Shown piece by piece: positions 13,271-23,603 of a DNA stretch of 64,000 nucleotides. This stretch comes from Nesterenkonia pannonica (GTDB lineage: Bacteria; Actinomycetota; Actinomycetes; Actinomycetales; Micrococcaceae), in the NCBI RefSeq assembly GCF_019575955.1, contig NZ_CP080575.1, positions 2,232,001 through 2,296,000 of the forward strand. The letters run 5' to 3'. The position numbers and the translations under genes are program-made. Below the pieces are notes generated by a model that did not search any database, was not told where the DNA came from, and worked only from the letters and a program-made list of their open reading frames with translations. Numbering within the stretch: the stretch's first letter is position 1; each line of letters opens with the position of its first letter.

Positions 13271-13369
13271 TTCAGCTCTCTCCTTTGCACATGGTGTGAA
13301 TGCTTGGACTGCTGCACGCCTCGGGAGTGACCGACCGTCGTCGCGGGTGCCGGCGGCTCATCCTTCGGC

Positions 13370-13396
13370 TTAGCACTCACTGACGATGAGTGCTAA
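13370..13396 (-). promoter_or_regulatory. CIRCE operator 1 (HrcA site)
   Basis: A perfect TTAGCACTC-N9-GAGTGCTAA inverted repeat about 100 bases before the groES start, directly downstream of the predicted -10. Known role: HrcA repressor binding that is relieved on heat shock. Confidence 0.95.
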
Positions 13397-13401
13397 GCCA
13401 A

Positions 13402-13430
13402 ACTATATGACTCCGTTAGCACTCGATCAA
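13402..13430 (-). promoter_or_regulatory. groES-groEL promoter
   Basis: On the minus strand TTGATC (13430-13425) is followed by 17 bases and TATAGT (13407-13402). The -35 hexamer lies inside the spacer of the upstream CIRCE copy and the -10 lies just before the downstream copy. Confidence 0.75.
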
Positions 13431-13442
13431 GCACAGTGCTAA
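13416..13442 (-). promoter_or_regulatory. CIRCE operator 2 (one mismatch)
   Basis: TTAGCACTC-N9-CAGTGCTAA, eight of nine bases matching in the second arm. It overlaps the -35 of the groES promoter. Confidence 0.88.
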
Positions 13443-13458
13443 CTCCGAGGGCTGCTGT

Positions 13459-14040
13459 TCACGCGCACGGCGGGGCGGGCATGCCCAGCTTCTCCGCCAG
13501 CCGCCCAAGCGGCTCGCAGATTTCGTCGAAGGCCTGGTCGTACACATCCTCGGGCAGCATGTACGGGTCCACGACGTCGGACTCCTCCCCAGAGGGCCTG
13601 TCCGATCGCGCCGGGCGTCGGCGAGGGCGACCAGCGCCTTCAGCCGGTCTGCGGCAGCCGGCGCTTGGAAGCTCATCATCCTGAATGTGCGCCGTGATGC
13701 GGCCGAAATGCCTGACCGTGAAGGTCCGGGGAGCGGCTTCCGGAGCATCAGCCAGCATGTCTCGCACGTGCTCGCGCGTCGCTCCGAGGATCAGATCGGC
13801 ACCCCTCAGCATCTGAGGGGTCGTCTGCTCAGCGACGAAGCCGTCCGTCGCTGCTCCCGCCCACTCCAGCCGCTGCCGGGTGCCGGGCTGCATGTCCCAG
13901 CCGCTGTGGGCGAACGTTCCCGCCGAGCGGACGATCACGCTGTCCTCTTCGGCAAACATGTGCGCAAGGAGTCGCTCCATGGCGGGTGAGCGACAGATGT
14001 TGCCCGTGCACACCGCCAGGATGCTGAACAGCTCGCCCAC
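13459..14040 (-). CDS. Low-molecular-weight protein tyrosine phosphatase
   Basis: Phosphotyrosine or arginine phosphatase of about 193 residues. The N-terminal P-loop VCTGNICRSPAMER holds the CX5R catalytic motif. DVVDPYMLPEDVYDQAFDEI near the C-terminus supplies the general acid Asp. Two compensating frame losses near 13665 and 13600 scramble about 25 residues; the restored segment reads AADRLKALVALADARRDRTGP. The start is a GTG 28 bases after the helicase stop, and ACTGAGAGCTGAGCGG lies upstream, so it is probably cotranscribed with the helicase gene. Confidence 0.85.
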   Translation of the reverse strand: MGELFSILAVCTGNICRSPAMERLLAHMFAEEDSVIVRSAGTFAHSGWDMQPGTRQRLEWAGAATDGFVAEQTTPQMLRGADLILGATREHVRDMLADAPEAAPRTFTVRHFGRITAHIQDDELPSAGCRRPAEGAGRPRRRPARSDRPSGEESDVVDPYMLPEDVYDQAFDEICEPLGRLAEKLGMPAPPCA

Positions 14041-14067
14041 CGAGCCGCTCAGCTCTCAGCTGGCTTC

Positions 14068-15610
14068 TTAAGCGCCTGCGGAGCCGCCTGTGCGGCGCCG
14101 ACGCCGACGCTTCCGCTGAGCGCCGTCCTTGGCGCCCTCGCCGGACGCCTTCTCGGGGACGGGGCCTTCTGCTCGGCCGCGCCGTCACCGCTGCGACGAC
14201 GGCTGCGACTGCGGCCTCCCTCGGAGCGGCCTCCGCCCGAACGGCCTCCGCGGCCGCCTCCGGACCTGCCGGCGCTGCGCTCGCTGTCCGGGCCGCCGAG
14301 ATCCTCGACAGCTTCGGCCTCCAGGTAGACCTTTGACCGCTTGTGGCGAGGCAGACGACCCTTGGTCCCCTGAGGGATGTCGAGATCCTCGAAGAGGTGC
14401 GGGCTCGAGGAGTAGGTCTCCACAGGCTCGGGGATGTCCAGGCCGACCGCCTTATTGATGAGGCTCCATCGCGGCATGTCCTCCCAGTCCACGAACGTCA
14501 CCGCAGTGCCCTTCTTCCCGGCGCGGCCGGTGCGGCCGATGCGGTGAAGGTACATCGACTCGTCCTCTGGGCAGGTCAGGTTGATGACGTGGGTGATGTC
14601 TGTGACGTCGATGCCGCGGGCCGCCACATCGGTGGCCACCAGCACATCCACCTTGTCGTTGCGGAACGCGCGCAGAGCCTGCTCACGGGCGCCCTGCCCG
14701 AGGTCGCCGTGGATCGCTCCGGCTGCGAAGCCTCGTGAGATCAGCTCGAGCGAGAGCTTGTCAGCCTGCCTCTTGGTGCGGGTGAAGATGATGGACCGGC
14801 CACGGCCCTCCGCCTGGAGGATGCGGGCGATCATTTCGTCCTTGTCGAGCGAATGCGCGCGGTAGACAACCTGTCGGATGTCCTTCTTCGTCACGCCTTC
14901 GTCCTCAGGGTCCGCTGCGTGGATGTGCGTCGGCTTCGACATGAAGCGGCGAGCCATGGAGACCACCGGGCCGGGCATCGTCGCGGAGAACAGCATGGTC
15001 TGCCGCACCTCCGGCACGAATGACAGCAGCTTCTCCACATCCGGAAGGAACCCGAGATCCAGCATCTCATCGGCCTCGTCGAGGATCACGATGCGGACGT
15101 TCTTCAGGTTCAGATGCTTCTGGCGCTGCAGGTCGATCAGACGACCCGGAGTGCCGACGACGATCTCGACCCCCGCTGAAGCTCCTCGATCTGCGGCTCG
15201 TATGCACGGCCTCCGTAGATCGTCGCGGTGCGCGCACCGAGCTTCGCTCCCGCTGTGGTGATGTCGCCTGCCACCTGGACGGCGAGCTCACGGGTGGGGG
15301 CGATGATCAGCGCCTGGGGCGCGCCCGGCACGGGGAGCTGGTCATAGCCCTCCTCGTGCGGGGCCGTGACCCGCTGGAGTGCGGGAATGCCGAACCCCAG
15401 CGTCTTGCCCGTGCCCGTCTTGGCCTGCCCGATGATGTCATTTCCGGCCAACGCGATCGGCAGCGTCTCAGCCTGGATCGGGAATGGCGCGATGATGCCC
15501 TTTTCAGAGAGGGCATCGACTATTTCTGAGCGGACGGCGAAGTCCGAGAAGGTGATGGTCTTCTCCGCTGCCGCGGAATCCTGCTGTGTGTCTGTCATGC
15601 GTTCTTTCAT
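14068..15610 (-). CDS. DEAD-box ATP-dependent RNA helicase
   Basis: Unwinds structured RNA. Motifs: Q-motif region FPIQAETLP, Walker A AKTGTGKT, PTRELA, TPGR, DEAD (ILDEADEMLDLG), SAT (LFSATMP), VATDVAARGIDV and HRIGRTGRAGKKG. The C-terminal extension is Gly/Arg/Ser-rich (RSGGGRGGRSGGGR) and basic, as in cold-shock-type helicases. A missing G near 15172 splits the core. A second loss near 14160 hides the true C-terminus RKRRRRRRTGGSAGA with its TAA at 14068-14070. The first ATG overlaps the DUF3107 stop (ATGA); an internal ATG at 15598 is an alternative. Confidence 0.92.
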
Positions 15611-15840
15611 TCGGCGAGCGCGGCGAAGCCCACGCTCTGTTTGGTGTCGGAGCCGATCTCTACATAGCCGATGGAGGCTGTCGGAACGACGATCCGCTTG
15701 TCGCGGCGGTCAGTGAGGGTGACCAGGGGCTTGTTGGACTCGATGGCCTCGGCGATCGTCTTCTCGACATCCTCCGCGGCGGCCTCGGTCTCGACGACGA
15801 TCTCGCGGGCCACGTTCTGGACTCCGATGCGTACTTCCAT
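15607..15840 (-). CDS. DUF3107 family protein
   Basis: An intact 77-residue small protein (MEVRIGVQNVAREIVVET start, ending SDTKQSVGFAALAE). The family is conserved in Actinobacteria and annotated as ATP-binding or of unknown function. It ends in an ATGA overlap with the helicase gene, which suggests cotranslation. Confidence 0.85.
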   Translation of the reverse strand: MEVRIGVQNVAREIVVETEAAAEDVEKTIAEAIESNKPLVTLTDRRDKRIVVPTASIGYVEIGSDTKQSVGFAALAE

Positions 15841-15934
15841 GCCACTTCCTTCAACGGGCGCGCCGGGCGTGCAGGCACGCGAAACCTGTGCTTATCCTGC
15901 GTCGATACTAACGCTCGCGCGCAAATCGCAGGGC

Positions 15935-16598
15935 TCACGGGCGGGGCGGGTCGCCTGCGGATCTCCTGCTCGCACCAGGAGCTTCCTTGGGAAGCCGCTG
16001 ATTCCCTTCCACGCCAGTAAGCCCGCAAGCTCTGCGGAGACCTCCATGGGCGGACGTTCGGAGAGCCGGTTCCAGTGGCGGGCAGCCTGGGTCGCCATTC
16101 CGATGAGACCGTGGCCGATCATGGTGGCCTCCGCGATCGGCTGCCCGGTGTCCTCGACGATGAGCTCAGCGATCGCCGTCGCCATTCTGGAGTGGAATTG
16201 GGAGAGCCGCGCCGCCACCGCCTCGTCGTGGTCCATTCCGGCGGTGAAGACCAGCCGGTACGCCTCGTCCTCACGCGCGATGAACGTGAAGAAGGCCGTC
16301 ACCGTGTCCTCCACCCGCTCCCGGTTGGGCTTCTCGTAACCAGCGCTGCGGTGAGCTCGCCGGTGAGCTCCTGCAGATGGGTGTCGAGCAGATCGAGGAA
16401 GAGCTCGTGCTTGCCCGGAAAGTGCTGGTAGAGCACGGGCTTGGACACGGCGGCCGCTTCGGCGATGTCATCCATGGAGGCGGCGTGGAAGCCTTTGGCC
16501 ACGAACAGCTGCTGCGCGCATTCGAGCAGCTGCAGCCGACGCTGCGCTCGCGGGAGCCGTCGCTTGGGGTGAGGGGCCGAGGCCGCATCGCTGCTCAT
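15935..16598 (-). CDS. TetR family transcriptional regulator
   Basis: N-terminal helix-turn-helix (LLECAQQLFVAKGFHAASM..IAEAAAVSKPVLYQHFPGK in outline) and a C-terminal ligand or dimer domain. Frame break near 16335 (PNRERVEDTVTAFF restores it) and another near 15990, after which the end reads GFPKEAPGASRRSAGD. GTAAGC at 16017-16022 replaces GCCGGC and turns AGRLAW into AGLLAW. Its ATG overlaps the stop of the PHP gene (ATGA). Target genes unknown; the neighbourhood (helicase, DUF3107) matches the Rv3208-Rv3211 region of mycobacteria. Confidence 0.85.
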
Positions 16599-17443
16599 AG
16601 GGAGACCTCTCCGACCGGCGGGGTGCCGGATCCTGCCTCGAGGATGCGGCGCACCATCTCCGGGTCTGTGGTGTTCTCTCCGAGGCGGTTGGGCTTTCCT
16701 GCACCATGGTAGTCGGAGGCTCCGGTCACGATCAGCCGGTGCCGCTCAGCGAGCTCCTTCAGGAGCCTCCTGCCCTGCGGCGTGTTGTCGCGGTGATGGA
16801 TCTCGACTCCCAGCATGCTGGCCTCCACCATCCGCTCCAGCTGGGCTGTGCTCAGAGTCTCGCCTCGGGTCGAGGCCATGGCGTGGGCGATGACCGGCAC
16901 TCCCCGGCGTCGCGGATCTGCGCGACGGCCTCCGACGGACTCGGGCTCTGCTGGGCGACGTAGTACTTGGTGCCCTTGTGCAGCAGTCGGGCGAACGCCT
17001 CGCTCCGGTCAGCGACGACGCCCACGCTGACGAGGGCGTCTGCGATGTGAGGTCGGCCGACCGTCGCGTCAGGCCCCACCTGGGCGAGAACGTCAGTCCA
17101 GGAGAGGTCGAAGTCTCGGCCGAGGTTCTCCGCGATCCTCTGCGCCCTGGCCACCCTTCCCCTGCGGACTGCGCTGCTCATGGCGGCGAAGCCGGGTGCT
17201 CCGGATCATGGAGGTAGCTGAGGACGTGGACGCTCACAGGTCCCGCCTGAGCGGTGATCTCAGCCCCAGGGATCAGCAGCAGACCATGGCGGACGGCCGC
17301 CGCAGACGCCTCCTCCCACCCGGCGGCGGTGTCGTGATCAGTCAGGGCGACGCCCTTCAGACCGGCTCGGGCCGCAGCCGCGACCACCTGCGCTGGGGTT
17401 CGGTGCCGTCCGACGCGTCGGAGTGCACGTGGAGGTCGTACAT
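16595..17443 (-). CDS. PHP-domain phosphoesterase (RNase AM/TrpH-like)
   Basis: Metal-dependent phosphoesterase of about 283 residues. Seen: start MYDLHVHSDASDGT (metal-binding HxH), VALTDHDTAAGW, IPGAEITAQAG, VIAHAMAS, VEIHHRDN and TGASDYHG, together giving the nine-ligand PHP metal site. Known family roles are 5'-3' RNA oligonucleotide or 3',5'-bisphosphate hydrolysis. Frame breaks near 17390, 17182 and 16900. Divergent from pepP with only about 24 bases between starts. Confidence 0.85.
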
Positions 17444-17467
17444 TCCTCTTACCCTACTGTGGTGAGC

Positions 17468-18948
17468 ATGAACGACGACGACGTGAAGCAGACCTCCTCC
17501 CGATCCCAGCGTCCCGCCTCCCAGGCCTTCAAGGACTTCATGGGCTCCAGGTGGGCTCCGCCTCCGGCGAGTGCCGGCCCGGGACGAAGCCGCCGGGTTC
17601 GCCGCAGAGCGCCGCGGCCGCGTCTCAGCGCACTTCGTAGGCGAACGACTGATCATCCCCGCGGGACCGCTGAAGACCCGGTCCAATGACACCGACTACC
17701 GGTTCCGCCCCCACTCCGCCTTCGCGCACCTCACCGGCCTAGGCACGGACCATGAGCCCGGGGCCGTGCTGGTCCTCGAACCCCGCGAGGACGGAGGCCA
17801 CGACGCTGCCCTCTACTTCAAGCCCATGGTAAGCCGGGACAGCGAGGAGTTCTACGCGAGCGCCAGGCACGGCGAGTTCTGGATCGGTCCCCGGCCCACC
17901 CTCGAAGACATGGAGGCGCGCCTGGGCATCTCGGCCCGCGATCTCGATGAGTTCCCTGCCGCCGCAGGCAGGACAGCCGGCGTCACGGGCATCCGCGTCG
18001 TGCGAGAGGCAGATCCGCAGGCGGACGCAGTGGTCGAAGCAGCCCGTTCCGAGCACGGCGTCGACGCCGAGCAGGCCCGTGCCCATGATGCCGCGCTGGG
18101 CCAGCTGCTCTCCGAGCTCCGGCTGGTCAAGGACTCGCACGAGGTCTCCGAGCTGCGCCGGTCGGTCGCCGCGACGGTGAGCGGCTTCGAGGACGTGGTC
18201 CGCGCCCTGCCCGCAGCATTGGAGCACGATCGCGGCGAGCGGCTCATCGAGGGGACATTCTTCGCCCGGGCGCGCTTGGAGGCAACGATCTCGGGTACGA
18301 CACCATCGCCGCGTCAGGCAGCAACGCCACCATCCTTCATTGGATCCGCAATACAGGACGCGTAAGCCCGGGCGAGCTGCTCCTGCTCGATGCCGGAGTC
18401 GAAGTCGACTCACTGTATACAGCTGACATCACCCGGACCATCCCCGTCTCGGGAACCTTCAGCGCCCAGCAGCGGAAGGTCTACGACGCTGTCCTCAGCG
18501 CCGCCGACGCCGCATTCGCCGTCGTGCGGCCCGGGGTGAGTTCAGGGAGATCCACGCCGCAGCCGTGCAGGTCCTCGCCGAGCATCTCGACGCGTGGGGC
18601 CTCCTGCCGGTCAGCCTCGAGGAGGCGCTCTCCGCGGAGGGGCAGCACCATCGGCGGTGGATGCCTCACGGCACGAGCCACCACTTGGGCCTGGACGTCC
18701 ATGACTGCGCCGCCGCCAAGCGGGAGCTCTACCTCGACGCCGAGCTGGAGCCGGGAATGGTCTTCACGATCGAACCGGGCCTCTACTTCAAGGACGAGGA
18801 CCTTGCCGTTCCGGAGGAGTACCGCGGAATCGGCATTCGCATCGAAGACGACGTCCTCGTCACCGAAGACGGGTACGAGAACCTCTCAGCGGCCCTGCCC
18901 CGCACAACGGATGATGTGGAGGCCTGGATCCGCCGCGTTCAAGGCTGA
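17468..18948 (+). CDS. pepP: Xaa-Pro aminopeptidase (aminopeptidase P, M24B)
   Basis: Removes N-terminal residues preceding proline. About 493 residues with the AMP_N domain then the pita-bread domain. Metal ligands: LLLLDAGVE, YTADITRTI, HGTSHHLGLDVHD, FTIEPGLY and GIGIRIEDDVLV. Frame breaks near 17570, 18283 and 18540. GTAAGC at 17829-17834 replaces GCCGGC (KPMAGRDSEE becomes KPMVSRDSEE), and probably again at 18362-18367. The ATG is preceded by a weak GGTGAG. Overlaps the 3' end of the convergent stress-protein gene by a few bases. Confidence 0.92.
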
Positions 18949-19734
18949 TCGCGGGAGGCGCCGCGGAGTCTGACCGGTCATCTGCGGCGCTGTCGGGCTG
19001 CGCCTCCGGCACCGTCGCCTGAGCTGACGCGTCGGACTCCGCATCGTCGCGACGCACCCCGTAGCGCGGTAGGCCGTCACTGGTCTGCCACTGGGCCGCA
19101 CGCTGCCTGGCCTGCTCCTCGGAGGAGGACTGGGGGACGTGTGCCCACCAGAGTCGGCGCTCTTCCCCGTTCCCGAAGAGGGCTCGGGAGCGCGTAAGCG
19201 CTCACCGCCGAGGTTCCCGGAGCGTCCCGTGGGGTCGTTCTGCGCGTTGAGGCTCATCACACCTGCCTCCTTCACCAGCTGACGGGCCCGGCCTGCGACT
19301 GCGAAGTCACAGACGACGTCATACGTGGTGGCCGTCAGCTGGGAGACCGATGCGAAATCGCGGCGCCCCTTGCGCACCGCGTAGCCGATGGTGTAAGCGA
19401 TCATCCACACGGCGGCGCCGAGAAGAACGATCGAGGCAAGTTCGATCAGCGGTGTCTCCGGCGTGAAGAGGTAGAAGATCATGGCGATGAATCCGCCGAA
19501 TATGGCTCCCTGAGCGGCTCCGCCCAGAGCCACCCGCGGGTAGGAGAGCCGGGTGCGAATGTGCTCGACGCTGCGCAGGTCATTGCCGACGATGCTCAGC
19601 GCCTTGATGTCGAAGCCCTCCGCTGCGGCAAGGTGGTCGACCACCTTCTGGGCGTCGTCGTACGTTCGGTATCGGCCCAGCAGCTCACCGGTGGGCAGAC
19701 CATGCGCAGCAGCAAACCTGGGTAGGCTGAACAC
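18941..19734 (-). CDS. General stress protein 17M-like (YflT domain) membrane protein
   Basis: N-terminal YflT-like domain (GRYRTYDDAQKVVDHLAA, IKALSIVGNDLRSVE), then two hydrophobic segments (AIFGGFIAMIFYLF and IVLLGAAVWMIAYTIGYAV), then a cytoplasmic tail rich in polar residues (DASAQATVPEAQPDSAADD after repair of a break near 19165). GTAAGC at 19393-19398 and 19195-19200 replace GCCGGC (IAGTIGYA becomes IAYTIGYA). Start is GTG at 19734. The C-terminal end is uncertain because of one more possible frame loss. Function beyond stress association unknown. Confidence 0.7.
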
Positions 19735-19797
19735 TCATACCGTGCATTGTTTCAGGTTCTGCTGACCAGCCCCGCTCCGACTGAGACAATGGTCGTC

Positions 19798-20917
19798 ATG
19801 CCTGAAACTGATCCCACGGTGATTGACCGAATCCGGCGCCGCCTGGACGAGGTCATGGACCCGGAGCTTCGCCTGCCGATCACCCAGATCGGCATGGTCG
19901 GCGATGTCACCGTCGACGACAGCCGGCGCAGCGGAGATCCAGGTCAAGCTCACCATCGAAGCGTGCCCGATGCGCAGCCGCATCGTCGAAGATGTGGCAG
20001 CAGCCGCCGTCCGCGCCGAGGGCGTCACCACCGCGGAGGTGGACCTCCACGTGATGAGCCCCGAGGAGCGGGCCGCTCTGAAGGAGCAGCTGCGCGCGGG
20101 AGGCGGCAGGACCAACCCTTCTCGGACCCGGACTCCCTGACCAAGGTCTACGCCGTCGCGTCCGGCAAAGGCGGCGTCGGCAAATCCTCAGTGACCGTCA
20201 ACCTCGCCTGCGCCATGGCCGAGCAGGGGCTGAAGGTGGGCGTGGTCGACGCTGATGTGCACGGCTTCTCAGTGCCCGGGCTCATGGGCATCACGGACAG
20301 GCCCACCCGATTGGACGAGATGATCCTCCCACCTGTGGCCTACGGGGTGAAGACCATCTCGATCGGCATGTTCGTCGAGGGCAACCAGGCGGTGGCATGG
20401 CGGGGACCCATGCTCCACCGTGCCGTGGAGCAGTTCCTCACGGACGTGTACTTCGGCGACCTCGATGCGCTGCTGCTCGACCTGCCTCCGGGCACGGGCG
20501 ACATCGCGATCTCCGTGGCTCAGCTGCTCCCCAACTCCGAGCTGCTGGTGGTGACGACCCCCAGACAGCCGCCGCCGACGTGGCCGAGCGGGCAGGCGCT
20601 CTCAGCTCCCAGACGGAGCAGAGGGTCGCTGGCGTCATCGAGAACATGGGGCCGATGACCATGCCGGACGGGTCTGTGCTGGAGCTCTTCGGCTCCGGCG
20701 GCGGACAGATTGTGGCGGACCGCCTCGGAGATCGGCTCGGAACAGCCGTTCCCCTGCTGGGGTCCGTCCCCTGGACACCACACTGCGTCAGGCAGGCGAT
20801 GACGGTGCACCCGTGTCTGTGTCGCATCCCGACTCACCAGTAAGCTCAGCTCTGCGCGAGATCGCTGGGAAGCTGACCGCGCAGGGCCGAGGGCTTCAGG
20901 GACGCTCCTTCCTCTGA
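19798..20917 (+). CDS. mrp: Mrp/ApbC-type iron-sulfur carrier ATPase
   Basis: P-loop ATPase that carries and delivers Fe-S clusters. N-terminal DUF59 domain (MDPELRLPITQIGMVG, VKLTIEACPMRS), then deviant Walker A SGKGGVGKSSVTVNLA, DADVHGFSVPGLMG and LLDLPPGTGDIAI. Frame breaks near 19925, 20105, 20563 and 20775; after the last the protein reads DTTLRQAGDDGAPV and ends GRSFL. GTAAGC at 20840-20845 replaces GCCGGC (SPAGSALREIA). Convergent with tatB, 12 bases apart. Confidence 0.9.
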
Positions 20918-20929
20918 ACGTGTGAGGCG

Positions 20930-21411
20930 TCAGGTGGCGTCGATGTCGAAAGGCGCAGGCAGCTGCCCCGCAGGGTCAGAACCGGAGTCGCCCGAGGGGC
21001 TCAGGGAGGCCGCCCCAGCATCCGCGCCCGTTCCTGAGGCTGCTGCGCCTGCCACTCCGGCCGCCATCGCGCCGTAAACCTTCTTCGGACCGCTGCTGAA
21101 CAGTGCCCTGGGGTCAGCGGCCCGGCGCAGCTCCTCGCCGGTTCCGCGAAGCTCGTCGGCCTCCTCCGCAAGCGCCTCCCGGATGATGCGCCGGGGGTCG
21201 TACTGCCGGGGTCGTACTTGTCCCAGTCGACCTCGTCGAAGTCGGTCCCCGTCTCCTCACGGAAGCGCACCTTCGCGTCCTCCGCCATGCGGCGCCCCTG
21301 GCGAACCCATTGGCCCAGCTTCTGGGCGTACTGAGGCAGCCGCTCGGGCCCCAGCAGAATCACCGCCAGGAGCAGGAGCACCAGAAATTCGTAGGCATTG
21401 ATCCCGGGCAC
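20930..21411 (-). CDS. tatB: Sec-independent protein translocase subunit TatB
   Basis: Single N-terminal membrane helix (YEFLVLLLLAVILLGPERLP, with the hinge GPERLP) followed by an amphipathic helix (AQKLGQWVRQGRRMAEDAK) and a polar tail ending DPAGQLPAPFDIDAT after repair of a break near 21200 (KYDPRQYDPRRIIREAL). TatB passes folded twin-arginine substrates to TatA/C, which are encoded elsewhere. Confidence 0.88.
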
Positions 21412-21461
21412 GGAACCACCCTATCGGGACACGGGGTAGGCGCTGCGCGCCGGGTCAGGGC

Positions 21462-22336
21462 TCAGTCGGAGAACCACGACCCCATTTCGTCGAAGCCTCG
21501 CTCGAGCCGGTCGGCAGCGCCAGGCTCGTGAGGCATCACCTGCAGCCGTGAGCGGTCAGTGGCCAGGACCCATGAGGTGATCTCGGCCGCATGAGCTTTG
21601 GGAAGATCGGAGCTGATGACGTACTGGACACCAGCCCGCTCCGCGCCGGAGGTCCAGTAGTCCTCTCCCAGCAGGAGACTGCCGGTCTGGCCGCTGCTGA
21701 GGGAGCTCACCGTCGCCCTCGGCTTCCGCTCCCTCGGAGTTCGCCATGGCCTCCTCCAGAGGCTTGAGCTCCAGTCCCCCTGCTCAGCCCTCGTCTCGGA
21801 GACGTTGATCCAATGGTCGCTGTTCGCCATATGGATGCGTATGGTGCGCACACCCTCCACGACGCCTGTCTCAGCGTGGTCCGCCTGCATATCAGTCCGC
21901 TCCAAGTAGGGGACCGTCCATCCCATCAGCTTGAGGTGGGCCAGGCTCTCGACAGGAATCTCGTAGATCTCAGCCTCTTCGCGCGCCCCCGGCAGAAGAG
22001 CAGCGGTCTCTCCTTCATGAGGTCCCGAAGCATCTCCCCGGACGTCTCATTCGCCTCGTCTCCGCCCTGCAGAGACGCAGCCGTCTCCGGAGTAAGCTGA
22101 GGCGAGGGCAGGAGCGCCTGCACATCCTGCGGAGGGCCCGCAGAGCGCCCTCCCAGAAGCCACGCCGTGAACACCGCAGCGCCGATCAGCGCAGCCAAGC
22201 ACCCGGCGACGAAGATGAGCACCGACCCGACGGAGAGACGACGATGACCCCGAACGCGTTGGACCTCTGGGGTCGGGGTAGAGTCACGGTTCAGGGTGTG
22301 CGGTGCGGCATATGGCTCGCCGACGTCACGTGGCAT
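21462..22336 (-). CDS. Single-pass membrane protein with extracytoplasmic domain, function unknown
   Basis: Rebuilt to about 290 residues: polar N-terminus, one helix (VGSVLIFVAGCLAALIGAAV at about 38-57), a Pro/Glu-rich linker, then an outer domain with SLAHLKLMGWTVPYLER, VRTIRIHMANSDHWINVSE and GVQYVISSDLPKAHAA. Frame breaks near 21960, 21770 and 21705. GTAAGC at 22092-22097 replaces GCCGGC. The GWTVPYLE pattern loosely recalls RseB/MucB-type sensor domains. In mycobacteria the anti-sigma gene rseA and htrA lie between the methyltransferase and tatB, as this gene does here. I do not assign a function. Confidence 0.6.
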
Positions 22337-22413
22337 CGGAATGATTATGCGGACGCCGCCTGAAAAGAACCTGAAATTCGCCGGAGAAGAACGATGCCTG
22401 AAGGGGTGGGATC

Positions 22414-23112
22414 ATGACCGCCGGGGCCCCACCAGCAAGCACACCAGCTGGGCCTACGCAGAGGAGCACCTGCCGGAGTCCGACCCAGCCGTCCGAGCGA
22501 GAGCCCTGGCCCGCGAGCTCGGCGTGAGCGCCGTCACCCCGGCACCGCGGCCGCCCTGAGCATGCTGGCCGCCGCTAACCGGGCGAAGAGCATCGTCGAC
22601 GTGGGAAGCGGCGTGGGCCTGGCGTCCCTCGCGCTCCTGCGGGGCGCGAGCTCCTCTGACGCAGGCCGAGGCGTCGTCCTGACTGGAATTGAGGCGGATC
22701 CGGACTGCTTGGCCGCCTCGCGAAGCCTGTGCGCCCAGACGAATCTGCGAAGCGCCAGAACCCGTTTCATCTCAGGCCGCGCCGAGGACGTTCTGCCGCG
22801 TCTCGCCTCAGGGTCGTACGACGTGGTTCACTTCCACACCCCGGCAGAGACGCTCGAACGCTGCATGGAGGAAGCAGTCCGCATGCTTCGATCCGGCGGA
22901 ATGCTCCTCATCAGCGATGCGCTCGACAGCGACCGCCTGCCCAAGCCCGCCGTCAGGGCGCACTCCGCTCAGACCCTGCGCACGGTGGAGCGCAGAGTCA
23001 AGATGACGACCGGATGCTCTCTGCCCTGCTGCCCACCGGCACCGGGCTTCTCGCGGCCGTCAAGGTCAGGGCAGTCGCTACTGGCCCACAGCCTCGATCA
23101 GGCACTGCTTGA
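22414..23112 (+). CDS. O-methyltransferase, class I SAM-dependent (Rv1220c-like)
   Basis: Rossmann-fold methyltransferase of about 230 residues. Start MTAGAPTSKHTSWAYAEEHL after repairing a break near 22425. SAM motif I IVDVGSGVGLASLALL, then TGIEADPDC, RFISGRAEDVLPRL, YDVVHFHTP and GGMLLISDAL. GCTAAC at 22574-22579 replaces GCCGGC (AAAGRAK becomes AAANRAK). The last part shifts near 22990 (RMLSALLPTGTGLLAAVKV). The 3' end overlaps the convergent DUF3117 gene; the exact stop is uncertain. Confidence 0.8.
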
Positions 23113-23248
23113 GGGACTCCGCTTCGTCGTTGTTGATCTCCAGCACCAGACGACCTCCGCCGTCGATGGGAACGCGCATAATCAGGCTGCGGCCTTCCTG
23201 AGTGACCTCCATCGGACCGTCGCCAGTACGCGGTTTCATAGCAGCCAT
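23078..23248 (-). CDS. DUF3117 family small protein
   Basis: An intact 56-residue protein (MAAMKPRTGDGPMEVTQEG start, IMRVPIDGGGRLVLEINN, ending CLIEAVGQ). The family is nearly universal in Actinobacteria; its role is unknown. The ATG has AGAGGGAAC upstream. Confidence 0.92.
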   Translation of the reverse strand: MAAMKPRTGDGPMEVTQEGRSLIMRVPIDGGGRLVLEINNDEAESLKQCLIEAVGQ

Positions 23249-23300
23249 CGAGTTGGTTCCCTCTCAAAGTCGTCCATTTCTGACGACCCTATTATCCACC

Positions 23301-23603
23301 TCACACGCCGGACGTGTCACGCTCCTGCGCACGGGCCTCCGCGAGCTGATCCCGCAGGACATCGAGAAGCCGGTCGACCTGATCCATCCGGTAGCCGCGG
23401 AATCCCGTCTGAAGCTGAACTGCGTCGAGATCCTGCGCCGTCAGCTCCCGGTCCTCCGACGCTGCGTGAGCAAGGACCTCCTCCAGCCCGTCAGGACTTC
23501 CGGGTGCCTCCTCCGCTGAGGGCTGTGCGCCGCCCCAGCGCCCTGCGAGCACCGTGACGATCAGCCCGATGACGGCCAGCGCTGCGAAGTAGAGCCACAT
23601 CAT
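23301..23603 (-). CDS. DivIVA-domain small membrane protein
   Basis: 100 residues, intact: an N-terminal helix (WLYFAALAVIGLIVTVLAG), an acidic linker, and a DivIVA-like motif (TGFRGYRMDQVDRLLDVLRD). The likely role is as a membrane-anchored scaffold in cell division or polar growth (inference). Its ATG lies next to the uppP stop, so it is part of that unit. Confidence 0.75.
   Translation of the reverse strand: MMWLYFAALAVIGLIVTVLAGRWGGAQPSAEEAPGSPDGLEEVLAHAASEDRELTAQDLDAVQLQTGFRGYRMDQVDRLLDVLRDQLAEARAQERDTSGV

Noticed and set aside
14064..14072. GCTTAAGA at the helicase C-terminus as a lesion
   Set aside because: It lacks the closing C of the motif, and the TAA is a plausible true stop after the basic tail once an upstream frame loss is repaired.
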